From Prevotellaceae bacterium UBA7017 (lineage in GTDB: Bacteria > Bacteroidota > Bacteroidia > Bacteroidales > Bacteroidaceae): a stretch of 46,018 nucleotides of DNA. Positions 25,612-33,986 of the stretch are shown here, piece after piece. The translations under genes and the position numbers were made by a program. How positions within the stretch are numbered: the stretch's first letter is position 1; each line of letters opens with the position of its first letter. The DNA is taken from positions 1 to 46,018 of the forward strand of contig DJWZ01000124.1 of assembly GCA_002449535.1 (NCBI GenBank), written 5' to 3'. The notes beneath the pieces were generated by a model. The model had not been told where the DNA came from and did not search any database. It saw only the letters and a list, made by a program, of their open reading frames with translations.

Positions 25612-26524
25612 GTTTTTCCACTAATTTGTCGCTCTTACCTGATGCTATTTTACGGCAGAAAAGTTTGCCACTATCCAAAAGGGTAGGAAGGTCTTCTTCG
25701 GTAAGAATCTTTATGATAGGTTCGTAATCTATATATGTTAATGGCGTGAGAGCCTTTAATCCTGGATATTCCCCTGTTACTTCCATGCATTTTTTAGCAT
25801 AAGGGCTATTGAAGACGATTGTGGGTATCAGGGTCTCGTCAGGTCCGAAGGAATTGATGAAAAACTTCTTCAGTAGCGGAGTGGATACATAGGTGTTGTA
25901 AATATATTCTGCCAATGACTCAGTAACAGCCCACCATGAAGCGCCTTTATACAGATGCCATCCGTTTGGAAGTACAAGTGGCTTGTTGATGCCAAGTACA
26001 CAGAGTATTTTTCGGCAGATAATGCTGAGGCGTTGGTTGGCAGTGTTGCCGATATATGGAATGTTAAAGAACGGGCGTGCATGACGATATATCTCTGTAT
26101 ATTTACCTGAAACAACTTCAGATGACATATCAATGCCCATGATATATTCTTTGGAGGGGTCGAAGGTGTTGTCAGCTGCCAGTTTTGATGGCGTGATAGG
26201 ATAATCTAAGCCGCTGAGTGTGATATAACGATCAAAGCCATGAAAATCAACATCGGACTTCCTCTCGTGGGAATATTCAAGAGTTTCTTTGAGAAGAGCC
26301 ATCTGATATTCTACCTGTAAGAATGTGCCCCAACGGATATCTGTGCGTTCTTTGATAAATTGTATCCTGTCGCCTTCAATACAACTCAACACATCAATAA
26401 ACGGCTTTATGTCGCTTTTCTTATCTATATGAATGAAGCACCATGCATTGTTTCCCAAAGCTTCAACAAGACGCTTTAGTTGCTGTGGGTCATTATGTGC
26501 GGATATGAGATAAGCGATATTCAT
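25598..26524 (-). CDS. GT14-type beta-1,6-N-acetylglucosaminyltransferase-like (core-2/I-branching fold)
   Basis: A 308-residue protein of the Branch family. It begins with MNIAYLISAHNDPQQLKRLV and HIDKKSD (about 33-39), followed by RTDIRWGTFLQVE, YITLSGLDYPI (about 96-106), a KGASWWAVT segment and FGPDETLIPT, all in the order seen in GT14 enzymes. Bacterial members are often in capsule or O-antigen loci and may transfer xylose or GlcNAc; the donor is not evident here. It overlaps LicD by 4 nt and the next transferase by 14 nt. Confidence 0.9.
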   Translation of the reverse strand: MNIAYLISAHNDPQQLKRLVEALGNNAWCFIHIDKKSDIKPFIDVLSCIEGDRIQFIKERTDIRWGTFLQVEYQMALLKETLEYSHERKSDVDFHGFDRYITLSGLDYPITPSKLAADNTFDPSKEYIMGIDMSSEVVSGKYTEIYRHARPFFNIPYIGNTANQRLSIICRKILCVLGINKPLVLPNGWHLYKGASWWAVTESLAEYIYNTYVSTPLLKKFFINSFGPDETLIPTIVFNSPYAKKCMEVTGEYPGLKALTPLTYIDYEPIIKILTEEDLPTLLDSGKLFCRKIASGKSDKLVEKLEKL

Positions 26525-27324
26525 AGGTCTGCTATGTAGAAAACAGCATGTCCCTTGCGTTTTTCTTCTGGGGGCAGTTGCATATAGTTACCATACAAGT
26601 CCTTAAGATATCCGTCAGGATTGCATGGGGCGCTAAATGTTGCATCTTCGAAAGTAATAGTTGATATGGGGAAGATATCTTTAGTACGATGCATTATGCC
26701 ATAGCCATTCTGCTTGATTATATTTGAGAAAAAGGTATCATTGGGTTTTATGACACATATTATTTTCCAAACTATACCTAAGAAGATTTCCTTCAGGTAA
26801 AAATATAGAAACTCAAAAAGTGTATTGAAAGATATGCGCTTTGGCTTATTTGTTATACTATAGGCTACAGAATAACCGCGACAGATTTTTTTGACCAAGC
26901 CTCGAGAAACGCTGGGGTATGGAACCATAGGGAAAATGTCAACAAAAATTCCCATTTCATATGATTGGTAAAAAGTGTCAGAGTATTCTATATATAGAGA
27001 GTTTAAATCACGAATCTTTGTTATATTTTCTTTGCAATATGGGTCTGTATGACGATTTTGGAGAAATAGCCATTTGGGCAGTTCGTCTTTGGCTATCGCC
27101 TCAAAGCGTTTCAGGTCTGATGCTTTCATAGCGATGTCTATATCATCATCCCATGGAATAAATCCTTTATGTCGTACAGCTCCTAATAAAGAACCTCCAT
27201 CCAACCAATACTCAATATGGTGCTTCTTGCAGATTCTGTCAATCTCTTTGAGTATGGTGAGTTGTTTGAGTTGGACTTTTCTGAGTTGTAAAGTTTTGTA
27301 CCTCTCTATGTTATTGCTACTCAT
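26521..27324 (-). CDS. LicD-family phosphotransferase
   Basis: A 267-residue member of the LicD/fukutin/FKRP nucleotidyltransferase-fold family, which transfers a phospho-alcohol (phosphocholine, ribitol phosphate and others) from a CDP-activated donor to a glycan. The signature HIEYWLDGGSLLGAVRHKG (36-54) and IPWDDDIDIAM (56-66), with Asp59-61 and Asp63 as likely metal ligands, is intact. The N-terminal KTLQLRKVQLKQLTILKEID is also typical. It is followed by 4-nt overlaps downstream and shares 8 nt with the SDR upstream. Encoded just after a CTP-dependent cytidylyltransferase and an SDR, it is the likely user of their product. Confidence 0.92.
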   Translation of the reverse strand: MSSNNIERYKTLQLRKVQLKQLTILKEIDRICKKHHIEYWLDGGSLLGAVRHKGFIPWDDDIDIAMKASDLKRFEAIAKDELPKWLFLQNRHTDPYCKENITKIRDLNSLYIEYSDTFYQSYEMGIFVDIFPMVPYPSVSRGLVKKICRGYSVAYSITNKPKRISFNTLFEFLYFYLKEIFLGIVWKIICVIKPNDTFFSNIIKQNGYGIMHRTKDIFPISTITFEDATFSAPCNPDGYLKDLYGNYMQLPPEEKRKGHAVFYIADL

Positions 27325-28345
27325 TATTAGAAGCTTTTAATATTTCAATTGTTCTTAGTATCGCATCACGCATTTCATATTTAGGTTGAAATCCGATAGC
27401 TTTTATCCGGTCATTGTTTAGAATTGCCCTTTGCGCCGTAGAGTATCCTTTGCTTTCAATATCAGTAGGTAAGTCAAAAACAACCTTCCTATCACATGCT
27501 TCTGCACACATTTGTGCAAAATCCTTGAGGCGGATGTTGGTCTTCTCACTACTTACATTATATGGAACTCCGTATTCGCCATTGATAAGTACTGTTAGCA
27601 AGCCCATAACAGCATCTGCAACATAAGTGTATGAGAAATATTGGTTCCCATCGCTTTTTAGAATGATATCTTCTTTAGAGAGGGCTTTCTTAATGAATTG
27701 GGATGATGCTTTACTATCACTCATCAACATTGTCGGACCAAATATTCGGCATAATCGTGCTATCTTGACTTTTGTTCCGTGTTCTTCTTTATAGCTTTGG
27801 CACATTGCTTCGCAAGTCCTTTTAGACTCATTGTAACAGGAACGGGCGCTACTTAGATTTAGTGTACCATTACTATCTTCATAAAAATCTTCTTCCCCTT
27901 TGGCATTGCCATATATCTCATTAGTAGAAGTCATGACAACTGTAGCTCCTGTCTTATCGGCAAGATTGAGAGCATTTTCACAACCTTTAATATTTACCAT
28001 CATGGTTTCAATGGGATATTGTGAATATGCCAAAGGGTGTGTATTGCTTGCCATTGGCAGAATATAATCTACCTGCAAGGAGTCAGGGAAAGGTGTGCGT
28101 ACATCGTGTTCAAGGAAGGAAAATCTTGGAAGTTGTAACCAATGCCGATTTACCTTTTGTGTATTTCTGCCAACTGCAATAATGTTTACTCCTTCAATTG
28201 CAGTGAGAGCATCAATTAACATGGTTCCCACCATACCAGTACTTCCTGTTATGAGAAAACTCTTGTTCTTTAGGATGTCAATACCTTTGATGGAGAGAAT
28301 ATTTTGGATGTCTTCTTGATATAGGGGATGTGTTATTTCAACCAT
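27317..28345 (-). CDS. Extended-SDR NAD(P)-dependent epimerase/dehydratase/reductase
   Basis: A 342-residue extended short-chain dehydrogenase. The cofactor loop is TGSTGMVG (33-40), the catalytic region TSTNEIYG (139-146) with Tyr171 and Lys175 in YNESKR, and FSYTYVADAV (a late motif of nucleotide-sugar SDRs) follows. Close in style to dTDP-glucose 4,6-dehydratase/UDP-glucuronate decarboxylase enzymes, but nothing fixes the substrate. Lying between a cytidylyltransferase (13-nt overlap) and LicD (8-nt overlap), it may act on the CDP-linked or free phosphorylated intermediate of that pathway. A simple sugar epimerase is the alternative. Confidence 0.88.
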   Translation of the reverse strand: MVEITHPLYQEDIQNILSIKGIDILKNKSFLITGSTGMVGTMLIDALTAIEGVNIIAVGRNTQKVNRHWLQLPRFSFLEHDVRTPFPDSLQVDYILPMASNTHPLAYSQYPIETMMVNIKGCENALNLADKTGATVVMTSTNEIYGNAKGEEDFYEDSNGTLNLSSARSCYNESKRTCEAMCQSYKEEHGTKVKIARLCRIFGPTMLMSDSKASSQFIKKALSKEDIILKSDGNQYFSYTYVADAVMGLLTVLINGEYGVPYNVSSEKTNIRLKDFAQMCAEACDRKVVFDLPTDIESKGYSTAQRAILNNDRIKAIGFQPKYEMRDAILRTIEILKASNNE

Positions 28346-29061
28346 TTGTCCTCTTCTTTTGTCATATAGCCCTTGAATAATTCCAGGTCATCTTTTGTTG
28401 TTAGTTTGATGTTCTTGTCTGAACCTTTAGCGAAATGGAGCCTAACCCCCAATTCTACCATCATAGTATTTGCATAGTGTGAGCCATGTATTCCTATGTT
28501 TTTTGCGTAAGCCTCATGATATTTTGTAACTAACAAGTCATAGCGATATGCCTGTGGAGTAGAGACTCGTCGGAGTGTCTCGCGAGGGATAAACTGTGTA
28601 GTGGTTTGCTCATCATCCTTGTCAACGACAAAGATTTGTTCGTTATAAGGCATAGAGGTGACAGCATTACCATACTCTTTTGCCTTGTTAATGACATCAG
28701 TTAGGACGCTGTCGTCAATCATTGGACGTATTCCATCATGGATGATGATAATATCGTCATCATTAACCTTACCTTCTAAATTATATACTCCATTGCGGAT
28801 ACTTTCCTGAGCGGATTCCCCCCCCTTGGTTATCCATTGAAGTTTGGAAATATTAAATTGATTTGCATAAGCCTGTAAAACCTGTTCCCATCCCTCTATG
28901 CATACTACTTCTATGGCATCAATCATAGGATGTCTTTGAAAACTTTCAAGGGTATATACAAGTACGGGCTTGTCATATACATTGATAAACTGCTTGGGGA
29001 TATTTTGTCCCATGCGGCTTCCACTGCCTCCTGCAATTATTATTGCTATATTCTTATGCAT
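28333..29061 (-). CDS. IspD/TarI-family cytidylyltransferase
   Basis: A 242-residue nucleotidyltransferase that couples CTP to a phosphorylated polyol. The CTP loop IIAGGSGSRMGQNIPKQF (8-25), the KGGESAQESIRNG stretch, IIHDGIRPMI (about 106-115) and late TTKDDLEL are the IspD/TarI family motifs. The family includes MEP cytidylyltransferase (isoprenoids) and ribitol-5-phosphate or arabinitol-phosphate cytidylyltransferases (teichoic acids, capsules, human ISPD). Placement between a KpsF-type isomerase and SDR-LicD favours a polyol for a surface glycan over isoprenoid synthesis. A second ispD elsewhere in the genome would support this. Confidence 0.88.
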   Translation of the reverse strand: MHKNIAIIIAGGSGSRMGQNIPKQFINVYDKPVLVYTLESFQRHPMIDAIEVVCIEGWEQVLQAYANQFNISKLQWITKGGESAQESIRNGVYNLEGKVNDDDIIIIHDGIRPMIDDSVLTDVINKAKEYGNAVTSMPYNEQIFVVDKDDEQTTTQFIPRETLRRVSTPQAYRYDLLVTKYHEAYAKNIGIHGSHYANTMMVELGVRLHFAKGSDKNIKLTTKDDLELFKGYMTKEEDKWLK

Positions 29062-29078
29062 TGTTTTTCAAATTGACA

Positions 29079-30047
29079 TTATATTACTCTGAATGAATCA
29101 ATAACTCCGACAACTTCACCGTCCTTATTTGTTACTATGAGAGCATGAATATTGTATTTCCTCAAAATTTTGTCAACCTCATTCAGAGTCGTTTCTGGGT
29201 GAACTGTTTTGGGATTGGGGGTCATAATATCCTTAACGGTAAGTTCGAACATCTTGTTTTGATATTTCTGTACTGCACGACGCACATCACCATCAGTAAT
29301 GATTCCGACGAGTGCCCCTTTGCTGTTGTTTGAATTGTTATTATCAATGACAATTGCCAGCCCAAGCTTGCCATTGCTGGCTGTAATGATGGCATCGAAA
29401 ACTTTTGTGTCTGGGGTTACTATGGGTAGATTCTCTTTTACCATATAATCTCGGGCATGGGACAACAGACGTTTACCAAGAGAGCCGCCAGGATGGAATT
29501 GTGCAAAATCACGAGCTTTGAAGTCACGTAATTTTACTAAGGCGCAAGCAAGAGCGTCACCCATAGCCATTGTTGCCATCGTAGAAGATGTGGGGGCAAG
29601 ATTCAATGGGTCTGCTTCATGATCAACATGTATGTCAAGATGACATGAAGAATATTGTGCCAACAGCGAATTTTTGTTTCCTGTAATGCCAATTATAGGG
29701 ATGTTACGTTCCAAAAGAAGCGGAATGAAACGTAACAATTCGTCAGTATATCCGCTATAGCTGATAGAGATAACTACGTCACCTTCAGAAATCATTCCTA
29801 AATCTCCATGAAAGGCATCAAGGGGATTGAGAAAAAAAGAAGGAGTGCCAAGGGAAGCAAGTGTGGATGCCATTTTTTCACCCACATGTCCGCTCTTACC
29901 AACACCTGTTACAATAACCTTTCCTTTGCAGTTGAATATCATTTCTACAGCCTTTATAAAATTGTCGTCAAGGCGTGGTATGAGATCCAGAATGGCATGA
30001 GCTTCATCTTGGAAACAACTTATGGCATATGATTTTATATCTTGCAT
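29079..30047 (-). CDS. KpsF/KdsD/GutQ-type arabinose-5-phosphate isomerase
   Basis: A 322-residue sugar-phosphate isomerase interconverting D-ribulose 5-phosphate and D-arabinose 5-phosphate. The SIS domain (about 30-170) has VTGVGKSGHVGEK, SISYSGYTDEL and AFHGDLGM, with LAPTSSTMATMAMGDALA and DFAQFHPGGSLGK closing it. Two CBS domains follow (about 205-322; IMTPNPKTVHPETTL). The usual product feeds Kdo synthesis. Here it heads a cytidylyltransferase-SDR-LicD group, so it may instead supply a pentose phosphate to that pathway, or be the cell's general KdsD. It is 31 nt downstream of the GH28 gene. Confidence 0.93.
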   Translation of the reverse strand: MQDIKSYAISCFQDEAHAILDLIPRLDDNFIKAVEMIFNCKGKVIVTGVGKSGHVGEKMASTLASLGTPSFFLNPLDAFHGDLGMISEGDVVISISYSGYTDELLRFIPLLLERNIPIIGITGNKNSLLAQYSSCHLDIHVDHEADPLNLAPTSSTMATMAMGDALACALVKLRDFKARDFAQFHPGGSLGKRLLSHARDYMVKENLPIVTPDTKVFDAIITASNGKLGLAIVIDNNNSNNSKGALVGIITDGDVRRAVQKYQNKMFELTVKDIMTPNPKTVHPETTLNEVDKILRKYNIHALIVTNKDGEVVGVIDSFRVI

Positions 30048-30078
30048 TTATTTCTTTTGTTTTTGACGTAATGATTAT

Positions 30079-31506
30079 TTACATTCTTTTTCCTGGTCCG
30101 TTTACATTCTTTACCTTAAGATTTTCTACGTCAATGAATTTAAGCATGGGTCGTCCTTCTGGCTTTTCAACAGAAAAATTGAGATTGGTGAGCTTAAGTC
30201 CTCTTACATGGCGTGCAAAGACACCATAGGATGGAGTAAAGCCTGCAAATTTTGGCTCTGGATAGTTCGTGCCTTGTTCACGATAGTCGCGATCTGCATA
30301 TTCTGCCTTACCGCCACCAGCATATTGGACGGTTATATTTTTCAATGATATGTTCTCGAGAGGTGCACCTGGCATGCCGGTTATGATGATACCGGCAATA
30401 GAATCGGCATGCAGACAGGTAACATTCTTAATGAAAATGTTACGTCCAGTAGAAACGTCTGTGCGTTCCTTGGGACCGCGATTGCGGCAACCTGTTGTAA
30501 TATAGATAGGGTAGTGGTGGGTATGATTTATAGTGACACCATCAACATAGATGTTTTCCATCAGTCCCTGATCGACAGATTCAAAGGCTAATCCACTGGA
30601 ATATTCACCTTTGCAATCCTTGATGTATATATTGCGATAACCTCCGTTACTCTCTGTTCCAAGTTTGATACGCCCACATACCCAATTTACTGGTTCAGGA
30701 ACCTTTGTACCATCCAAATATGTACCACATTTGTATCCTGTAACGGTGCAATTTTTGACTATGATATCCTCACAAGGAACAACCTTCTTTAGGGCATATG
30801 AACTCTTCAATACTATAGCATCATCATGTGATGTATTGACAACACTGTTTTGTATGATGAGGTCTTTACAACAGTCAATGTCAACGCCATCGCGATTGGT
30901 ATCTATTGTAACACCATCAATGATGGTATGTTGACAACCTGTTACAATGATTGCAAAATGACCACCGCGATATATTGTGATATCTTTAATCTTTACATTC
31001 TGGCATAGTTTGAAGGCAATGGATTTATCTCCAGTATCTACTCCTCCGCCTTGTACGATGCCCGCTTTCTCTTTATCTTTCTTTGTTAGGCCAACTCCAT
31101 CAATAAATCCTTTGCCGGTAATATATATGTTTTTCTCTCCATCTGCCCATATCAGGGAATTGTGAAAGAATGTATGTCCTCCGTCTTGATATTGAGGTCC
31201 TTCCCATGGCTCTCGCTGGTCATAAGCCTGATATTTCTCTGGAGCGGCAATAATTTTAGCGCCTTCTTCAAAATGAAGTTCTGTATTGCTTTTCATACGT
31301 ATTGAGCCGCAGAGATATTCTCCTTTGGGAACAATAACACGCCCTCCTCCATTATTGAAAGCTGTTTCAATGGCATTGTTGAAGGCTTCGTTTGTTAATG
31401 TCTTGCCATCTGCAATAGCACCATAGTCTTTTATATTATAATCTTTTGCAGATATTAATGAAAAAGGAATGAGAAAGTAGGTGAGTAGAGCAATTGTTGG
31501 CTTCAT
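30079..31506 (-). CDS. Secreted GH28-family glycoside hydrolase
   Basis: A 475-residue right-handed beta-helix enzyme with a signal peptide (MKPTIALLTYFLIPFSLISA). YGAIADGKTLTNEAFNNAI marks the start of the pectinase fold. The catalytic carboxylates are present: TNRDGVDID near 205 and HDDAI near 228. The GHG motif of endopolygalacturonases is replaced by VCGRIKLGTE, and where RIK is expected the sequence reads GLAFESVD, so activity on plain polygalacturonan is doubtful; exo-acting or rhamnogalacturonan-type substrates are possible. Its ATG overlaps the murI stop by 4 nt, an odd partner for a pectin enzyme. Confidence 0.87.
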   Translation of the reverse strand: MKPTIALLTYFLIPFSLISAKDYNIKDYGAIADGKTLTNEAFNNAIETAFNNGGGRVIVPKGEYLCGSIRMKSNTELHFEEGAKIIAAPEKYQAYDQREPWEGPQYQDGGHTFFHNSLIWADGEKNIYITGKGFIDGVGLTKKDKEKAGIVQGGGVDTGDKSIAFKLCQNVKIKDITIYRGGHFAIIVTGCQHTIIDGVTIDTNRDGVDIDCCKDLIIQNSVVNTSHDDAIVLKSSYALKKVVPCEDIIVKNCTVTGYKCGTYLDGTKVPEPVNWVCGRIKLGTESNGGYRNIYIKDCKGEYSSGLAFESVDQGLMENIYVDGVTINHTHHYPIYITTGCRNRGPKERTDVSTGRNIFIKNVTCLHADSIAGIIITGMPGAPLENISLKNITVQYAGGGKAEYADRDYREQGTNYPEPKFAGFTPSYGVFARHVRGLKLTNLNFSVEKPEGRPMLKFIDVENLKVKNVNGPGKRM

Positions 31507-32357
31507 GATTGCAGGTTTATGTGGTTAACAATAATATCTTTATGTAGAAAGTTTGTGCCAATTTCTTTGAAACGTTCCTCTGATTCTGTGGTATAGTATT
31601 GTATAGTTCCTCCTTTGGAACAATGCTTATCCATTTCTGGATGTCTTCTTAGGTAGTCTTTCAAAGATTCAGCAACATATTCTCCTTGTGAAACAAGCTT
31701 AATATCTTTTGGGACAGCCTTGTTCAACGCATTCAGGAGAAGGGGATAGTGTGTACATCCAAGTATGATAGTATCAATCATAGGATCTTTTGTAAGCAGT
31801 TGATTAATTCTCTTTTTTACAAAATATTCAGCCCCTAAGCTGTCAGCTTCTCCAGCTTCAACTATTGCAGCCCATAATGGGCATGCTTGTCCAGTTACTG
31901 TAATATCTGGATATAGTTTTCCTATTTCAAGTTCATAGCTTTCTGAACGTATGGTTCCTTCTGTAGCGACAATTCCTATATGACGTGTTTTTGTGAGATT
32001 GCCAATTATCTCAACTGTAGGACGTATGACTCCTAACACTCTGTATCCCTGTCCTTCCAATGTCGTGGTACCTGTACCTGATGGAAGATTACATTCCCTC
32101 TTTAAATCTTCTTGTTGTATAGTGCGCAGTGCCTTGGCAGAGGCTGTGTTACACGCCAAGATAACGAGATGGCAACCCAGAGAAAATAATTTCATAACGG
32201 CTTGTCTCGTAAATTCATATACCACGTCAAATGACCGGGGACCGTATGGAGCTCTCGCATTGTCACCGAGATACATAAAATCGTATTCGGGGAGGGTCTC
32301 TCGTAATTGTTTTAGAATGGTGAGACCACCATAACCAGAGTCAAATACGCCAATCAT
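31503..32357 (-). CDS. murI: Glutamate racemase
   Basis: A 284-residue cofactor-free racemase supplying D-glutamate for peptidoglycan. IGVFDSGYGGLTIL at the start carries the catalytic-site Asp-Ser. The two catalytic cysteines are Cys69 in LACNTASA and Cys201 in LGCTHYPLL, and YLGDNARAPYG is also conserved. Length is normal. It begins 3 nt after the third Skp gene and overlaps the GH28 gene by 4 nt, so it is probably part of the bamA-skp transcript. Confidence 0.96.
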   Translation of the reverse strand: MIGVFDSGYGGLTILKQLRETLPEYDFMYLGDNARAPYGPRSFDVVYEFTRQAVMKLFSLGCHLVILACNTASAKALRTIQQEDLKRECNLPSGTGTTTLEGQGYRVLGVIRPTVEIIGNLTKTRHIGIVATEGTIRSESYELEIGKLYPDITVTGQACPLWAAIVEAGEADSLGAEYFVKKRINQLLTKDPMIDTIILGCTHYPLLLNALNKAVPKDIKLVSQGEYVAESLKDYLRRHPEMDKHCSKGGTIQYYTTESEERFKEIGTNFLHKDIIVNHINLQS

Positions 32358-32360
32358 ATA

Positions 32361-32900
32361 CTAACGAAGTGCTTCGGGGGAGGTTTGGAGTTGTGGATTT
32401 GCCAGAACAGAAGAAATCATCTCTGTAATGTCTATGGAGTAGTTGGGGTTTATATATGGACATGCTTCACTGTCGCTATTCACAATGAGTAAGTATTCAC
32501 CAGTTTCTGCAACCTTCCGTATAGCTTCAGATATACGTATTTTAGCAGATGAAAGAGCTTCTTCTTCGGATTTCTGTATTAGTTGCTTTGTCTCTTCACG
32601 GAATTTTTCGGTACGCTCCAAAAGGGCTTGAAGGTCGCTTTGCCTTTTTGCACGTATAGATTTGGCTAAATCTCCTTGTTGCTCAAGAAATAATTCGTAT
32701 TTTTCTTTGAAATCTTGTTCTGCTATTTTTTGCTCATTAGCATATTGCTGTTTTAAGACTTGTGCATTAGCGATAGCTTCTTGATATTTAACATCAGTAT
32801 TGAGCAAGTCTTGCATAGAGAAAAAACCAATCTTCGCTTGTTGTGCCATGATTGTGGAACAACAAGCGAAGCATATTGCAATCAATATGATCTTTTTCAT
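32361..32900 (-). CDS. OmpH/Skp-family periplasmic chaperone (third copy)
   Basis: A 179-residue exported protein: signal peptide MKKIILIAICFACCSTIMAQ, then KIGFFSMQDLLN and a long charged coiled-coil tentacle (about 40-125; for example EQDFKEKYELFLEQQGDLA). Skp trimers hold unfolded outer-membrane proteins for the BAM complex. The C-terminus (SIDITEMISSVLANPQL) keeps the family's strand. Its start overlaps the previous Skp stop by one base (TAATG). Confidence 0.9.
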   Translation of the reverse strand: MKKIILIAICFACCSTIMAQQAKIGFFSMQDLLNTDVKYQEAIANAQVLKQQYANEQKIAEQDFKEKYELFLEQQGDLAKSIRAKRQSDLQALLERTEKFREETKQLIQKSEEEALSSAKIRISEAIRKVAETGEYLLIVNSDSEACPYINPNYSIDITEMISSVLANPQLQTSPEALR

Positions 32901-33400
32901 TATTTAATCTTATTAATTTCTGCTTTGACAGCTGCTGTTACATCAGTAGAACCGGCACCAATGTAAGGGAAAGAACCGGCAGGTACGATGTATGTGTAGT
33001 TACCAGCTTTTCCAACATTCTCAATAGCCTTCATAATCTTTTGGTTGATTGGAGCCATCAGTTCTTCCTGTTTTTTCTGGATATTCTGCTGGTTCTGCTG
33101 GTATGTTTCTTGTAATTTGCTATATAATGTCTGCAACTCTTGTTCTGCAGCCTGCTGATCCGTAGCATTCATTGTTGATTTTTTCTTGTCGTAATCATCA
33201 GCCTTGCGTTGGATTTCCTCTTGCATGGTTTTTAACTCGTTTTCATACTGCTGGGCAGTAGCTTGAAGCTCTCCGTTAGCTTTTGTTACCTCTGGGAGGC
33301 TCTGCATTATAGACTGAGTATCAACATGTCCGAATTTCTGCGCATTAGCATTTACTGCAACACCGAGCACTGCAATGAGTGCGATAATAATTTTCTTCAT
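32900..33400 (-). CDS. OmpH/Skp-family periplasmic chaperone (second copy)
   Basis: A 166-residue exported chaperone: signal peptide MKKIIIALIAVLGVAVNANA, the HVDTQSIMQSLPEV start, a Gln/Glu/Lys-rich coiled coil (about 40-115) and a C-terminal SFPYIGAGSTDVTAAVKAEI strand. It lies between two further Skp copies and downstream of bamA, with a 55-nt gap before it, the longest in this gene run, which leaves room for a weak promoter though none matches the consensus. Confidence 0.92.
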   Translation of the reverse strand: MKKIIIALIAVLGVAVNANAQKFGHVDTQSIMQSLPEVTKANGELQATAQQYENELKTMQEEIQRKADDYDKKKSTMNATDQQAAEQELQTLYSKLQETYQQNQQNIQKKQEELMAPINQKIMKAIENVGKAGNYTYIVPAGSFPYIGAGSTDVTAAVKAEINKIK

Positions 33401-33455
33401 TTAATTTTTAATTTATATATTTATAATATGTTTATTTATCAAAATAGAGATTATT

Positions 33456-33965
33456 TTAATAGCCAAGTTTCTGTAAAACCTCGTTAGAAATGTCTATTTT
33501 GGGTGAGGCGAATATTATACCAGCTCCGTCAGAAGCTCTGTCAAGAACCATTTGGTAGCCACGTAACTCTGCCACTTCTTTGACGGAATTGTATATTTCA
33601 TCCTGTATCGGTGCCATCAAAGATTCGCGCTTCTTAAACAGCTCTCCGTCGGGACCGAAGTATTTTTTCTTAAGGTCTGCTGCCTCTTTCTCTTTTTGCA
33701 TAATAGCTTCCTGCTTCTTTTGTTTCTGATCTTGAGAAAGGAATACCACCTCGTTTTGATAGTTTTTATACATGGTAGTCGCCTCGGTATTGAGTGCTTC
33801 TACTTCTGCTTGCCATCGTTTACTAACCTGATTGAGTTGTTCGTTAGCACGCTCATAGGCTGGTATGTTTTTGAGAATATATTCCATGTCTATGAGAGCA
33901 TACTTCTGTGCCATGGCACATGTGGTAAATAACATATAAGATAAAAATACGAGAAACTTTTTCAT
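33456..33965 (-). CDS. OmpH/Skp-family periplasmic chaperone (first copy)
   Basis: A 169-residue exported chaperone with signal peptide ending TTCAMAQ, YALIDMEYILKNIPAYERA (the usual Skp opening), a coiled-coil tentacle (about 40-115, LSQDQKQKKQEAIMQKEKEA) and the ending PKIDISNEVLQKLGY. It starts 21 nt after bamA and is the copy nearest to it. Confidence 0.93.
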   Translation of the reverse strand: MKKFLVFLSYMLFTTCAMAQKYALIDMEYILKNIPAYERANEQLNQVSKRWQAEVEALNTEATTMYKNYQNEVVFLSQDQKQKKQEAIMQKEKEAADLKKKYFGPDGELFKKRESLMAPIQDEIYNSVKEVAELRGYQMVLDRASDGAGIIFASPKIDISNEVLQKLGY

Positions 33966-33986
33966 AGAGTTTAACTATTTTGTCGT

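Noticed and set aside
28333..29061. Housekeeping ispD for isoprenoid synthesis
   Set aside because: Family fits, but overlap with SDR and LicD genes and the KpsF neighbour favour a polyol pathway; kept as an alternative, not excluded.
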